Source: an uncultured Chryseobacterium sp.
GTDB taxonomy: Bacteria; Bacteroidota; Bacteroidia; Flavobacteriales; Weeksellaceae
Length of the DNA stretch: 64,000 nt
Direction: 5' to 3'
Assembly (NCBI GenBank): GCA_913778505.1
Contig: CAJYWD010000011.1
Coordinates: 1-64,000, forward strand
The position numbers were made by a program, and so were the translations under genes. Positions 10,301 through 18,922 of the stretch are shown here, piece by piece; positions within the stretch are counted from its first letter, which is position 1, and each line of letters opens with the position of its first letter. A model generated the notes under the pieces. It was not told where the DNA came from. It was given only the letters and a program-made list of their open reading frames with translations, and searched no databases.

Positions 10301-12474
10301 GTAGGCGTTGCTTTGCTGATATCTGCTGTCAAGCCTGTCGGCTGAGTCAGTACGTAGTACGAAGCTTTGGTGCCTGTAAGTGTACTTGTGGAAGTGACTG
10401 GCTTATCCTGTCCTGCATTGGCATCTGAAAAGTTAGCAGATAGTACGAGTGTAACATTATCACTGTTTACAAATCCACTTGCTGTACCGGTTAACACGGC
10501 TGTAGTATTGCCATCATAGACTTTGTCTGCGACCACAGGATCAGCTATTGTTACAGGTTTTTGTGCTACAGTGATCACCAGAGTCACCTCATCACCTGTT
10601 CCCCCTTCGTTAGTAGCAGACAGGATCACCTCATAATTTCCTGGTGCAACAGTCGGCGTACCAGTAATATCGTGCGTCCCGGAATTGTAAGACAGACCAG
10701 CTGGTAATCCGGTAACAGTAAATGAAGTAGGATTGTTGGATGCTGTTACGGTATAAGTCGTTGCAGCGACACCATAGGTCATAGACCATGTCAATGCGCT
10801 GGTGATCTGCGGCACTGCCACAGATGTGATCTGAAAATTAAAGTCATCCGACACTGCACTCGCATAGTTATTGTCAGCAGCTAATGTAGCAACCGCTTTA
10901 TAAGTGCCAACCGCAGTAGGCCTTGTTGCGCTCTCAGGATAACTGGTAGATCCCACTCCTGTATAACGGAACGTTACAGCACCAGAAGAACCTGTGTGAT
11001 CATAAGTCGTTGGTCCGTGCTCACTGCCGTTGTAGGCATAGGAAGCTGCTCCTGTGACTGTAATTGTAGATGCTGCTCTGTTAATTGTGAATGAGTACGG
11101 CGAAGAGCTGGCCGAACTGTAGTTTCCAGCTGCTGCTACTGTAGCAACCATTTGGTAAGCCCCTGCATTGCTTGGCCTCGTAGCATTCGGGCCAAATGTC
11201 GTATCACCATTTTCCGTACCGGAATAGCTATAGGTGTAGCTGCTTCCTGTACCGGTATTAGTTGCAGATGCCGGTCCTTGCGGAGTACCATTGTAGGTGT
11301 ATGTTGTTGTTCCTGTAGCAGTAACAGTTGGCGTCGCCGGAACAGTGGTAACACTTACAGTCGTAGTAGCATTATTGTAGTTGGATGTATCCGTAGGGGT
11401 AAAAGTCACGCCATAGCTGGCAGTACCGGCATTTGGGGCTGTAGATGGCGTTGTAAATGCAAACGTTCCAGGAACACTTGCTGTAAATCCACTGATTGTG
11501 GAGGAAGCTAATGATTGGCCGAAAGTTATGTTTGAAGCCACACCTGTTCCTGAGATTGTAGGAGTTGCTTTACTAACAACATTGCCTGAAGCAGAAGTTA
11601 CAATATTAGCATTAGAAGAAGCTCCTCCTCCGGAAAGTACAGCTGCCACATTATTATTATAAGTACCTGCTGCCTTGGTATTTGAAAAACGAAGCCAAAT
11701 ATTATTTGAACCGCTTGCTACCGATATTGCTGAAGCTGTGAAACCACTTGTAGCATTCGTGGACGAAACTTCAAAGCCAGTATTCGGCGTCACTGTTATA
11801 TTTCCTGTGAGATTACTTCCTCCTGCAGATGATACGACACCTGTTGCCGATGCATTACCATAAGTGGCCGTAATTGACGAACCAAGAGTAGATGCATTAA
11901 GCGTTGGGGATGTGGAATAAGTTATCGTTATATTATTATTAATTGCTGTACCAGAAGTTCCTCCGCTAGTAAGATAAATCTTAAAAAATTTATTTCCTCC
12001 GGTAACAGCCCAAGAAACAGACGAAACAGCTGTTGAACCTGTACCAGCAGCTACACCTCCACTTGTTCCAGTTTGCTCAGAATTTCCTGTAAGTAAAAAC
12101 ACTTTATTAGGGACCAATGTCGCACTACTATTAGTAATTGTTATATTAGTAATTCCTCCCGGAAGAGCAGATGTATTTGCAAGGTAAAATGCAGCAGACG
12201 TATTCCCTCTCATCTGTCTAGTACTCGGATTCCAGTTATTGATTATCCAGCTAATAGCAGGAGAAGTAGTATTAAAAGCTGTTTCAGTACCAACATAACC
12301 ATTGGTATTATTTCCTGTTGTAGCAGCATTTGGAACAAGGGTTATAGTTGCTTGCCCCCAAACCTTCCCACATACTAGCAGAAAGACTACAGGTACAAGA
12401 AAACTTTTCTTAAACTGTAACAGACCTCCTATTTTCTTTGCAAGAATGTAATCAGTTAGTAATTTTATTTTCAT
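7324..12474 (-). CDS. T9SS-secreted MBG/YDG-domain surface protein
   Basis: 1716-aa secreted protein, probably a surface adhesin. The signal peptide ends at VCGKVWG before QATIT. The middle carries immunoglobulin-like repeats. MBG-type modules (TYTYNGTPQGP, SYAYNGSEHGP, FTFSGLAQGPE) fall roughly at residues 385-560 and 720-810. A putative Ig-like module (GLPAGLSYNSGTHDITGTP) is near 600 and a YDG module (VVADKVYDGNTTAVL) near 645. An Fn3-like region sits near 925 and again near 1120. The shared C-terminal module starts at about 1160 (VVWNGTAWSNN) and ends in the T9SS sorting domain (KLGRVEIYDTAGRL, KTKKIIK). It is a tandem neighbour and C-terminal paralogue of the genes on both sides. A -7 promoter box lies 31 bases upstream of the start. 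Confidence 0.88.
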   Translation of the reverse strand: MKIKLLTDYILAKKIGGLLQFKKSFLVPVVFLLVCGKVWGQATITLVPNAATTGNNTNGYVGTETAFNTTSPAISWIINNWNPSTRQMRGNTSAAFYLANTSALPGGITNITITNSSATLVPNKVFLLTGNSEQTGTSGGVAAGTGSTAVSSVSWAVTGGNKFFKIYLTSGGTSGTAINNNITITYSTSPTLNASTLGSSITATYGNASATGVVSSAGGSNLTGNITVTPNTGFEVSSTNATSGFTASAISVASGSNNIWLRFSNTKAAGTYNNNVAAVLSGGGASSNANIVTSASGNVVSKATPTISGTGVASNITFGQSLASSTISGFTASVPGTFAFTTPSTAPNAGTASYGVTFTPTDTSNYNNATTTVSVTTVPATPTVTATGTTTYTYNGTPQGPASATNTGTGSSYTYSYSGTENGDTTFGPNATRPSNAGAYQMVATVAAAGNYSSASSSPYSFTINRAASTITVTGAASYAYNGSEHGPTTYDHTGSSGAVTFRYTGVGSTSYPESATRPTAVGTYKAVATLAADNNYASAVSDDFNFQITSVAVPQITSALTWSMTYGVAATTYTVTASNNPTSFTVTGLPAGLSYNSGTHDITGTPTVAPGNYEVILSATNEGGTGDEVTLVITVAQKPVTIADPVVADKVYDGNTTAVLTGTASGFVNSDNVTLVLSANFSDANAGQDKPVTSTSTLTGTKASYYVLTQPTGLTADISKATPTVVVTGGNTFTFSGLAQGPETATVTPSDAGTVSYSYTGTENEGAIYGPSSSRPSNAGSYNVVATVAATANYNAASSSAYLFTIGKANQALEGFGADIVKLSSDVPFNLPSPVTSTGGQTVTYTITNTPNAGVATISVNTVTIKGIGTTGITAHADGNNNFNAYDDAIDLTVNFNTAGVPVAAAATNILGTGFIANWSSIFGATSYELDVYTKNVTSTPVSTDVSRAFNSYGFENAETFPEGVIATGQLSFTTETNQSGSDPAYYNTGSGIRLYGNTSNGNGNTFTLNISGGVTVTGIEFERGTGSQTATYSYFVDGATSAAGTGSFTNGTGTTAITGITAVSNFKIRNTSTGGNSAARLSAIKVYYTYNGTSTSKVLIPGSPFTIPAQDPQPSNYTRLFDNLDRNTQYYYVVRAINGGAETGDSNEIAVKTTNAVVWNGTAWSNNNEGPDATIDAEIIEPYTSPEGFQTKNLTITGLGSLNIQSQQDVTVNGNITLPSDNKIIIENDGNLIQTAAGADTNPTNFEITAKRIASLPKQGYTYWSSPLSGQNLYSFSDGYNSANGGTGTGTPWNRFYVYNEANDYFVTNIPGEITLNSSSTFQTGRGYAIRGMEKFGDAFYANEFAFNGKINNGQLFSQPLKNSCAEENTCDKGYNLIGNPYPSSLDFDALYAANSGRMFATAYFWTNSDVEVLQQTGSNYEGNNYAVYNLSGGTGPVDPDPESAAALIPTGKIKLGQGFIVKAKVAGKGQPVEFNNSMRVGYSADAEFYSKKKNEDRNRFWLTMTSPDHIANTILLAYTPEATNDFEMNYDGEYLVIGSDAFYSTLGSRKLAIQGRAAFTDTDQVALGNIYSKNGFYKISIRDKEGVFNAGQVIYLKDKLLNKTVNLSQEDYSFTVTKGTDETRFEVVYKQAVLGTDHVTKSDFQVYRDGGAYVVSSSKKLGRVEIYDTAGRLMKTVNVNGTNVRIDTSAFVNGVYIIKAENSGDVKTKKIIK

Positions 12475-12504
12475 AACGATTTATTTACCATGTATAATAT
12501 CGCA

Positions 12505-12512
12505 CAAAAATA
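12505..12512 (-). promoter_or_regulatory. Candidate -7 box (TATTTTTG) of the MBG/YDG gene
   Basis: The minus strand reads TATTTTTG, matching the Bacteroidota -7 consensus TAnnTTTG, about 30 bases before the start codon. No clear -33 TTG is present at the usual distance. Confidence 0.45.
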
Positions 12513-12696
12513 ATTATTAATTAATTATCATGAAAGAATTATTTTTATTTTTATCAAATATGTAAAATATTAAACAAATGATTTAGTTTTAACAGTAATG
12601 GGGTTCAAAATCACTGTAGAGATTACAAAACATCCTGCTTCTTACTCAAAAAATTACACCTTGGAAGAAATGAAAAAATTACGTTAACATCTGATA

Positions 12697-12731
12697 AAAT
12701 AAGGGCCTTCTTTAAAAGTAAAGAAAGCCCT
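12697..12731 (-). terminator. Intrinsic terminator of the choice-of-anchor D gene
   Basis: An imperfect stem (AGGGCCTTCTTT / AAAGAAAGCCCT, 6-nt loop) is followed on the minus strand by TTATTTT. It lies just downstream of the stop codon at 12755. Confidence 0.65.
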
Positions 12732-12754
12732 GTATGAAATGTTTTAAATTAGAT

Positions 12755-15700
12755 CTAACGTATCAGTTTGACTGTTTTTACGGAATTGCCGTCACTGATT
12801 CTTATCCAATAGACACCGCTGCTCCAGGAGGAAATATCAATTCTTAGAGCGTTTTCCCCGGTATCAAAAGTCTCCATAATCCTGCCTGATGCATCGAAAA
12901 TTGCTACGTTACCCAATGGTTTTTTAGAACGCAAAATCTGGAAATCACCATCGCGGTAGGTGACCACTTCATCACTTTTGGTTTCATTGGCAGAAAGCAC
13001 TTCCTCGGGTTTATATACGATCCTGAAGCGTGTGGCATCCGTACCTTTAGCAGCATAAAATGTATAGCCGGACTGGCTGAGATCCGTACTTTTATTTAGC
13101 AAATTATCCCTCAAAATAACCGCTTGCCCATTACCGAAAACACCTCTGGGATCTGACATGCTGATGGTATGCATGCCATCCTGTGAGAAAACTGCTCCCA
13201 ATGCGACTTCATCTTCAGGATCGAATGCCGCACGTCCCTGGATCGCAAGTTTCCTGACACCCAGAACCGAATAAAAGGAATCCGAACCCACCACCATCAG
13301 TTCACTGTCGAAATCCATTTCGTAGCCGTTGGTAGCCTGCGGAAGATAGCCTAGAAGCAAAGTATTGGTTATATGAGCAGGTGATGTCAGTTTCAGCCAA
13401 TATTTATCGCCGCCAGATTGTTGCCTGTTGTTGAAGAAAATGCCGTTATTATCCGTCCGCATTTCATTGGTGAAATTCAAGGGCTGATTATGACTTCCGG
13501 GCTTGGCTTTGACAATAAAAGCCTGTCCAACTTTGACAATATGGGTTGGCGTAGCTGCGGAGGAAGCCGGCTGATCCGGATCACCATCGATTTGCGTGGC
13601 AGGATTTCCACCGGTCAGGTTATAGACCGCATAATTATTACCCTCGTAACCACTGCCCTGCTGCTGCGTGACGGTGAGATCATTATTGGTCCAGAAATAG
13701 GCTGTAGCGTAGATTCTACCGGAATTCTGCGTGTACAATGCATCAAAATCCAGATTAGAAGGATATGGATTTCCCACCAGGTTGTAGCCATGTTCCTCGT
13801 CCGTATGTTTAAGATTCACGAAGGATATATTGCCATTATTGGGAACGCCGGAAAAACTGAACTCGTGAGACAACACAGGCATCGTTGCGCCAAAATCGTC
13901 CATTCCGCGGATGGCATAACCTTTCCCTGATTCAAAAACAGACAGATCGTTCAGCAGAAAAGCGCCTGTATTTTTGAAAAGATCAGCAGACTCATCATAC
14001 ACAAAAAATCGATTTTTAGGCGTGCCGCCACTTTGCCCACCGTTGCTGAAGGCATATAAATTCTGACCTGCGACGGGAGCACTCCAGAAATTGTAACCCA
14101 TCTTTGGTAATCTTGCCATACGTTTCACCGTCATACTATTAGCCTGGAAAGCATTTTCTGCAAAAGGATCACGCTGTGTCAGATTAGAATCACTGGCAAG
14201 AATAACAGAACCATTATTCACAATTTTCCCCTGGATCACAACATTGACAGACGTGGTAGTTTGTGTGGAAGAATCTGTGACACCAATCCTTAAGCTTTTC
14301 CCCGAGTTGATCTCACATTCGCAGGCCTCCAGCTGGCTATAGGTTGTATTGCCAATGACATAAGGCAGCGTAAGATCACCGTTAATAATAGCCTTTTGCG
14401 AGGACGTAGGCGGCAGGCCATCACCAGACCACACGCTACCGTTCCAGGTCTTTTCGGAAACTCCTACCACCTGTTTAGCACTGAGTGTAACGTTGTCAAT
14501 TCCCCAGATCTCATTGTTGTCATTATTCAGCGCAGAAATTTTAATCGTGAGATTACTGACGCTTGGCAATCCCGCGAGCCTTACTGTACTAATCCCGGAA
14601 TCACCAGTTTGTGAAGGAAATTCAGTGAGGGTATTATTTAAAGTTTTTGACGCTATTCCTGTTGCACCATAACTCCAGCGCATGTTTGCTGCACTACCTT
14701 TTACCGACAGCTCATCCACGTAATTGATACCATCGGTGCTCACAGAAACCTTAACATAATCCGTCGCATCTGCCCCATTTCCGGTCGAGCCGGAGAAAGA
14801 GCCTAATCTGAATGCTAATTCTATATCCTTATAGCCTGATGTATTGATATTAAGATTTATCACTCCGCTACCGCCAGCGACTTGAAAACTCTGGGTATCA
14901 AGAAATTTATTAACCGTTTGATTCGATCCACCTACGACGGCAAAGGCAGTACCTCCGGCAATATTGCCACCAGAATTGGTAAATGTCCACACTGGCGATG
15001 CTGGCACAGGCTCGAAATCTTGTGCGGCAATCACTGAAAGTGGACCAAGCGCACCAGCTGCACACGCCACAAAATCCACTGCATTGCCCTGAACCGCAAA
15101 GGTGAAAGGATTCTCGTTATCGGTTGCGTCATTATTGGTAATACTGACGACGGCATTTTTAATGCCCGCAGACGTAGGACCAAAGGTCACAACAATATTG
15201 CCGGTAGCTCCCGAAGCGATGGTAGATGATGACGGCGAAATACTGAACTGCGATGCATCTGTGCCTGAAAGGCTGACTGAAGACAGCATGAGATCTGCAT
15301 TACCGCTGTTGCTCACCACAAAAACTTTTGAAACCGTTGAGGGATTGGCTGTATTGACGTTGGCATTGCCAATCAAGGTATTATTGGCAGCGCTGACCGA
15401 AGTACTGCCGCTGGAAATATTCACACCGTTACCACTTACTCCAATCTCAGGATTTCTGCCTACTCCAAGCAATGCAAACGTATACACCGGATCTGTGAGA
15501 TCCGAACTGGCTATGGAAAGCATGGCCGTTCTGTCGCCCGCAGACAGCGGTCTGAATGTAACAGTGAAATCCTGATAAGTACCGCTCGCAATTGTATAGG
15601 GTGCAGAGGCCGTGACCAGAAAATCATTCTGATTATCCACGCTGATGGAAGACACCGTCAAGGCTAATCCTCCAATATTCTGCAGACGAAACTGCTTGGA

Positions 15701-17506
15701 TTGTGAAGTTCCAATATTTTGAGAGGCAAATTCCGTATTATTGAGCGTACTTGGCGTACTATTGCCATTGCTGATGATATAAGACGTTGCTCCGTTCGTA
15801 AAAATGCCTCGCACCACCAACTCTGCACTGGGCTCAGTTACCTCTCCATTGAGGTCAGCAGTTTTTGTGATGGCATTCAGGGACGCTACAAGCAAGTCGT
15901 CGGTTGAAGACAAACTGTAATGACCTTGTGGCAAACCAGCTTTCAGCCTGATGTAGATCGTGGTTGCAGGAACAGCGTTCGAAGCATTATTATTTAAGCT
16001 AATCGACGAATATGTATTGGGAGACACCGGCGCATTAAATGCCGCATTGGTCGATATCTCCCAGTAATCCGACGGAACACTGACAGTAACATTCCCCGCA
16101 AGATTGTTTCCGGAGACGGAGACCGATTGGCTGGCAGACGGGCCCTGACCTTGCGGGTAAGTGAACGCGGAAAGTGTTCCGGAAATATTAACAGCAGGTT
16201 TAGCGACATTGACCACAACTTCATTGCTGACTGCTGATCCGCAAGCAAAAGTGCTTTCGCAAACTACATAATAAGTTCCCGCAGCAGGAAAATTTGGAGT
16301 ATATGTCGTTCCTGTCTGCGTTGGACTAAAATTAGAATAAGATCCTCCGGATGCGGTAGCATATTTCCAAACTCTGGCATTGGACGCAGATTGCTCTGTG
16401 ACAGTCAGAAGATTACCATTGACACCTTCCGGCAAATTTTGGGCAGCAGCAGGCGCAATTGAATTTTTGGCCAGGTTGATTACCAGATTTGCTCCATTGT
16501 CAGTACCCGTAACCGGAGGTCCATCACTGATCACTCGGATTTTGTACAAATTTCCTGTCGGAGTATCGGCAGGAATTATTGCTGAAATGCTTAAAGAGCC
16601 ATTAGCACTACTAACCAATGTACCAATGTTCACCGGATTAGCAAAACTGCCTGAGGCGTTGGATAATTGTGCTGTATATGTATTTCCCGAAAAATCTCCA
16701 CTGCTCGTAAATGGGACGGATACGTTACTACCCGAAGCAGAAGTAATACAGAAGGTATTGCTTGCTATTGTGCCGGTGGTGATGGTATTGACTGGAGGAT
16801 TAGCAATCATAGAAAAATCGTCAATAGCCATTCCGTCATCAGCTCCTGTGGCATCCATATCATCCCATCTGATAAAAATCCGTGAGCCGTTAGCAACCGA
16901 TATTCCAGTGATAAGACCTGAAATATTGGAAGACTGAAGTATAGAACCGCTATTAGTACTAGCCTGACTTACATTCTGGTAATCCAATGTATTAAAATCA
17001 GTCCAGCTGCCGCCCCACAGTGTGGATGCATTGGTACTGTATTGGAATATCAGCTTGTCTGATCTGTTAGCACTTCCCACACGCCACGTTTTTCCCGTAT
17101 AGTTTATTTTTAAAGATGTAATAGTAACACCGGTGTTATTTGTAAAATAAAATCCAAATCGTGGACTGAAGCTGCCAGAATAAATACTACCCAAAGATCT
17201 GTCAGATCCGGAGGTGACCCCAAAATTATAAACCGCACCCGAATTGGTGCTCCCATTATTAGGAGCAAGCGCTGTAGCTGCAGAAGTTCCATTAGCAATA
17301 TACCATCCATTGAGTTGCGTAGATCTATTATTGAGATTTCCGCCAGATACCGATGTATTTCCTGTACCGAGGGCATCAAAATTTTGAGAATATACTGTTC
17401 CTATGGATGTGTAAGAATACTGTCCGTAAGAAAGACTGCTGAATAAAAAGATAAGAATAAAGGTAAATAGTGATTTTTGCCAAAGTTGTTGTAATTTTTT
17501 TTCCAT
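12755..17506 (-). CDS. T9SS-secreted choice-of-anchor D surface protein
   Basis: About 1583-aa secreted surface protein. I start it at the Met beginning MEKKLQQLWQ rather than the track start 22 codons upstream. That Met gives a normal signal peptide (FILIFLFSSLSYG, cleavage before QYS), and a -7 promoter box lies between the two candidate starts. The N-terminal 250 residues resemble an exported beta-sandwich (DDMDATGADDGMAIDDFSM, a calcium-type loop). Two choice-of-anchor D repeats sit at about 585-810 (GTSQSKQFRLQNIGG, STVSKVFVVSNSGNAD). The shared module starts near 1020 (KTWNGSVWSGDG) and ends in a T9SS sorting domain (NVAIFDASGRIMETF, SSGVYWIRI). The ligand is unknown. Confidence 0.87.
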   Translation of the reverse strand: MEKKLQQLWQKSLFTFILIFLFSSLSYGQYSYTSIGTVYSQNFDALGTGNTSVSGGNLNNRSTQLNGWYIANGTSAATALAPNNGSTNSGAVYNFGVTSGSDRSLGSIYSGSFSPRFGFYFTNNTGVTITSLKINYTGKTWRVGSANRSDKLIFQYSTNASTLWGGSWTDFNTLDYQNVSQASTNSGSILQSSNISGLITGISVANGSRIFIRWDDMDATGADDGMAIDDFSMIANPPVNTITTGTIASNTFCITSASGSNVSVPFTSSGDFSGNTYTAQLSNASGSFANPVNIGTLVSSANGSLSISAIIPADTPTGNLYKIRVISDGPPVTGTDNGANLVINLAKNSIAPAAAQNLPEGVNGNLLTVTEQSASNARVWKYATASGGSYSNFSPTQTGTTYTPNFPAAGTYYVVCESTFACGSAVSNEVVVNVAKPAVNISGTLSAFTYPQGQGPSASQSVSVSGNNLAGNVTVSVPSDYWEISTNAAFNAPVSPNTYSSISLNNNASNAVPATTIYIRLKAGLPQGHYSLSSTDDLLVASLNAITKTADLNGEVTEPSAELVVRGIFTNGATSYIISNGNSTPSTLNNTEFASQNIGTSQSKQFRLQNIGGLALTVSSISVDNQNDFLVTASAPYTIASGTYQDFTVTFRPLSAGDRTAMLSIASSDLTDPVYTFALLGVGRNPEIGVSGNGVNISSGSTSVSAANNTLIGNANVNTANPSTVSKVFVVSNSGNADLMLSSVSLSGTDASQFSISPSSSTIASGATGNIVVTFGPTSAGIKNAVVSITNNDATDNENPFTFAVQGNAVDFVACAAGALGPLSVIAAQDFEPVPASPVWTFTNSGGNIAGGTAFAVVGGSNQTVNKFLDTQSFQVAGGSGVINLNINTSGYKDIELAFRLGSFSGSTGNGADATDYVKVSVSTDGINYVDELSVKGSAANMRWSYGATGIASKTLNNTLTEFPSQTGDSGISTVRLAGLPSVSNLTIKISALNNDNNEIWGIDNVTLSAKQVVGVSEKTWNGSVWSGDGLPPTSSQKAIINGDLTLPYVIGNTTYSQLEACECEINSGKSLRIGVTDSSTQTTTSVNVVIQGKIVNNGSVILASDSNLTQRDPFAENAFQANSMTVKRMARLPKMGYNFWSAPVAGQNLYAFSNGGQSGGTPKNRFFVYDESADLFKNTGAFLLNDLSVFESGKGYAIRGMDDFGATMPVLSHEFSFSGVPNNGNISFVNLKHTDEEHGYNLVGNPYPSNLDFDALYTQNSGRIYATAYFWTNNDLTVTQQQGSGYEGNNYAVYNLTGGNPATQIDGDPDQPASSAATPTHIVKVGQAFIVKAKPGSHNQPLNFTNEMRTDNNGIFFNNRQQSGGDKYWLKLTSPAHITNTLLLGYLPQATNGYEMDFDSELMVVGSDSFYSVLGVRKLAIQGRAAFDPEDEVALGAVFSQDGMHTISMSDPRGVFGNGQAVILRDNLLNKSTDLSQSGYTFYAAKGTDATRFRIVYKPEEVLSANETKSDEVVTYRDGDFQILRSKKPLGNVAIFDASGRIMETFDTGENALRIDISSWSSGVYWIRISDGNSVKTVKLIR

Positions 17507-17529
17507 AACATTTGTTTTTCGATAGCAAG

Positions 17530-17537
17530 CAAATATA
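17530..17537 (-). promoter_or_regulatory. Candidate -7 box (TATATTTG) deciding the start of the gene at 12755
   Basis: The minus strand reads TATATTTG, an exact TAnnTTTG match, 24 bases upstream of MEKKLQQ. It lies inside the longer ORF of the track, so the upstream Met would not be on the transcript. Confidence 0.55.
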
Positions 17538-17693
17538 AAATCTGCAGGCATGCAATACTGCGGACGCTGCAAGATTTAATAATCATTTAAAAATCAGTTT
17601 GGATTTCATTATTATAGCTTCCTCAGAGTGAAATCCGGTAGGGCATCAACACAGTAAAACGCATTGACTTTACAATCGGTTCATCTTAAGTTA

Positions 17694-17727
17694 AGAAAAA
17701 AAGGGGTGGCGACTGTAGAACGCCATC
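17694..17727 (-). terminator. Candidate terminator of the PD-(D/E)XK-like gene
   Basis: Inverted repeat GGTGGCG / CGCCATC (one G-T pair, 9-nt loop). The minus strand continues with CCCC and seven T. It lies about 110 bases beyond the stop codon at 17835. Confidence 0.5.
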
Positions 17728-17834
17728 GTCAGATTAAACAGCCCGTGGTACGATCAGCCCGTTTTTAAAGAATTCTGAAATTTTTCTGCACTGTTCTGTG
17801 TTTTTATTTTTGATCGCATTAAATTACAAAACAA

Positions 17835-18614
17835 TTATTTAATCACCATCATCTGACTGTACAAATTTTCGAGATGAATGATTTTAGTGAATGGACTTTC
17901 CACCTTTTCCAGTTGTTCTTTCTGATAGATATAGCTGTACCGCGAGGCCATATTGTGCATATTGGAGACCAGCACCAGCCAGCATTCCTTGGCCTTGCTG
18001 TGGTAAAGATGAAATTTGGAATTTTTCTTTTCGATAACCTGCAGGATCTTTTCCGAATGAAGCTCATCAAAAAGGGAAATCTGGTACTCCAAAAACAAAA
18101 GAACGCCTTTCTGGTGCGGCGTTCTTCTTATATTTTTAACAAATTTAGTTCTCTTATGATTGGTAATGGCAGAGGAGATTTCTTTAATCAGCTGCTCCGG
18201 CTGCTGGTAAAAATCATCCTGAAAATAGTCGATGTTCAGATGATAAATGCCATAAAGACTTTTGTATTCTGCCAGTAGATTTTCCACTGTGCGAAAGATG
18301 CGATTGACATAGCTTTCCTTTGTCTTAAGCTCAAAATGGTTGATGATTTCTGAGACTTCTATACCAATCTGTTTGCCCTGATAATTGATGATGAAATCGG
18401 GACTTTCGCAGGTCAGATTTTCAATTTCCATTTCGGGATAGTGCTGGAACAAGGTATGAAGCAGCAGCAGCTCCGTTTTTTTCTGATATTCTTCGCGCTC
18501 GTGCAGTTTGGCATTACCGATGAGGTCGTACCACTTTACCAGATTATCCGATGTGTCAGTTCCGGACGCCATGCAGAGTTCCAGATTTTTGTTGAGGTCT
18601 TCAGAAAAAATCAT
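17835..18614 (-). CDS. Orphan PD-(D/E)XK nuclease-like protein
   Basis: 259-aa protein of unknown function, cytosolic by appearance (no signal peptide or membrane segment). Around residues 68-85 it carries SPDFIINYQGKQIGIEVSE. That is the arrangement of the PD-(D/E)XK nuclease fold (PD, then a hydrophobic strand ending in E-V-x), but the usual lysine of ExK is replaced by Ser. It may be inactive, or the lysine may have moved. The rest is helix-rich and charged. It stands alone between the T9SS cluster and the phosphorylase, with no methylase or other restriction partner. A role in defence or DNA processing is possible but unproven. Confidence 0.6.
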   Translation of the reverse strand: MIFSEDLNKNLELCMASGTDTSDNLVKWYDLIGNAKLHEREEYQKKTELLLLHTLFQHYPEMEIENLTCESPDFIINYQGKQIGIEVSEIINHFELKTKESYVNRIFRTVENLLAEYKSLYGIYHLNIDYFQDDFYQQPEQLIKEISSAITNHKRTKFVKNIRRTPHQKGVLLFLEYQISLFDELHSEKILQVIEKKNSKFHLYHSKAKECWLVLVSNMHNMASRYSYIYQKEQLEKVESPFTKIIHLENLYSQMMVIK

Positions 18615-18880
18615 AACATTTTCTTTAGAATTAAACCTGATTTAAAATTAATAAATTATTGATTACAAAATAATTATGTGAAGTAAAATTAATATTGTAC
18701 GCAGAACAGGGCGGGAACAGAGAAGTTACATCGTGCCTGTTGCGGATTTGACGTGTTCATTTTATTTTCATAAGAGTCCGGACCGAATGGTTTGTGTTTT
18801 GTTTAGCATTGAAACTCCTATTTCAACACATTGTAACTCAAGGTCAGCAGCTTCTTCACCCATCACAAAAAAGTAATTAT
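18615..18880. other. Divergent intergenic region with no gene
   Basis: This stretch separates the divergent nuclease-like and phosphorylase genes. I see no ORF, hairpin or repeat of note apart from the -7 box at its right edge. Confidence 0.5.
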
Positions 18881-18888
18881 TATATTTG
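18881..18888 (+). promoter_or_regulatory. Candidate -7 box (TATATTTG) of the phosphorylase gene
   Basis: Exact match to TAnnTTTG, 34 bases before the ATG at 18923. No strong -33 element is visible. Confidence 0.5.
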
Positions 18889-18922
18889 CAAGCTTATAGA
18901 CAGACCTTAAACATAAAGAACT

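Noticed and set aside
13418-16937. Plus-strand ORFs of 170, 157 and 185 aa opposite the choice-of-anchor D gene
   Set aside because: Antisense shadows of the surface protein with no independent support.
17507-17572. Upstream Met as start of the 12755 gene
   Set aside because: It adds 22 residues before a normal signal peptide, and a -7 box lies between the two starts.
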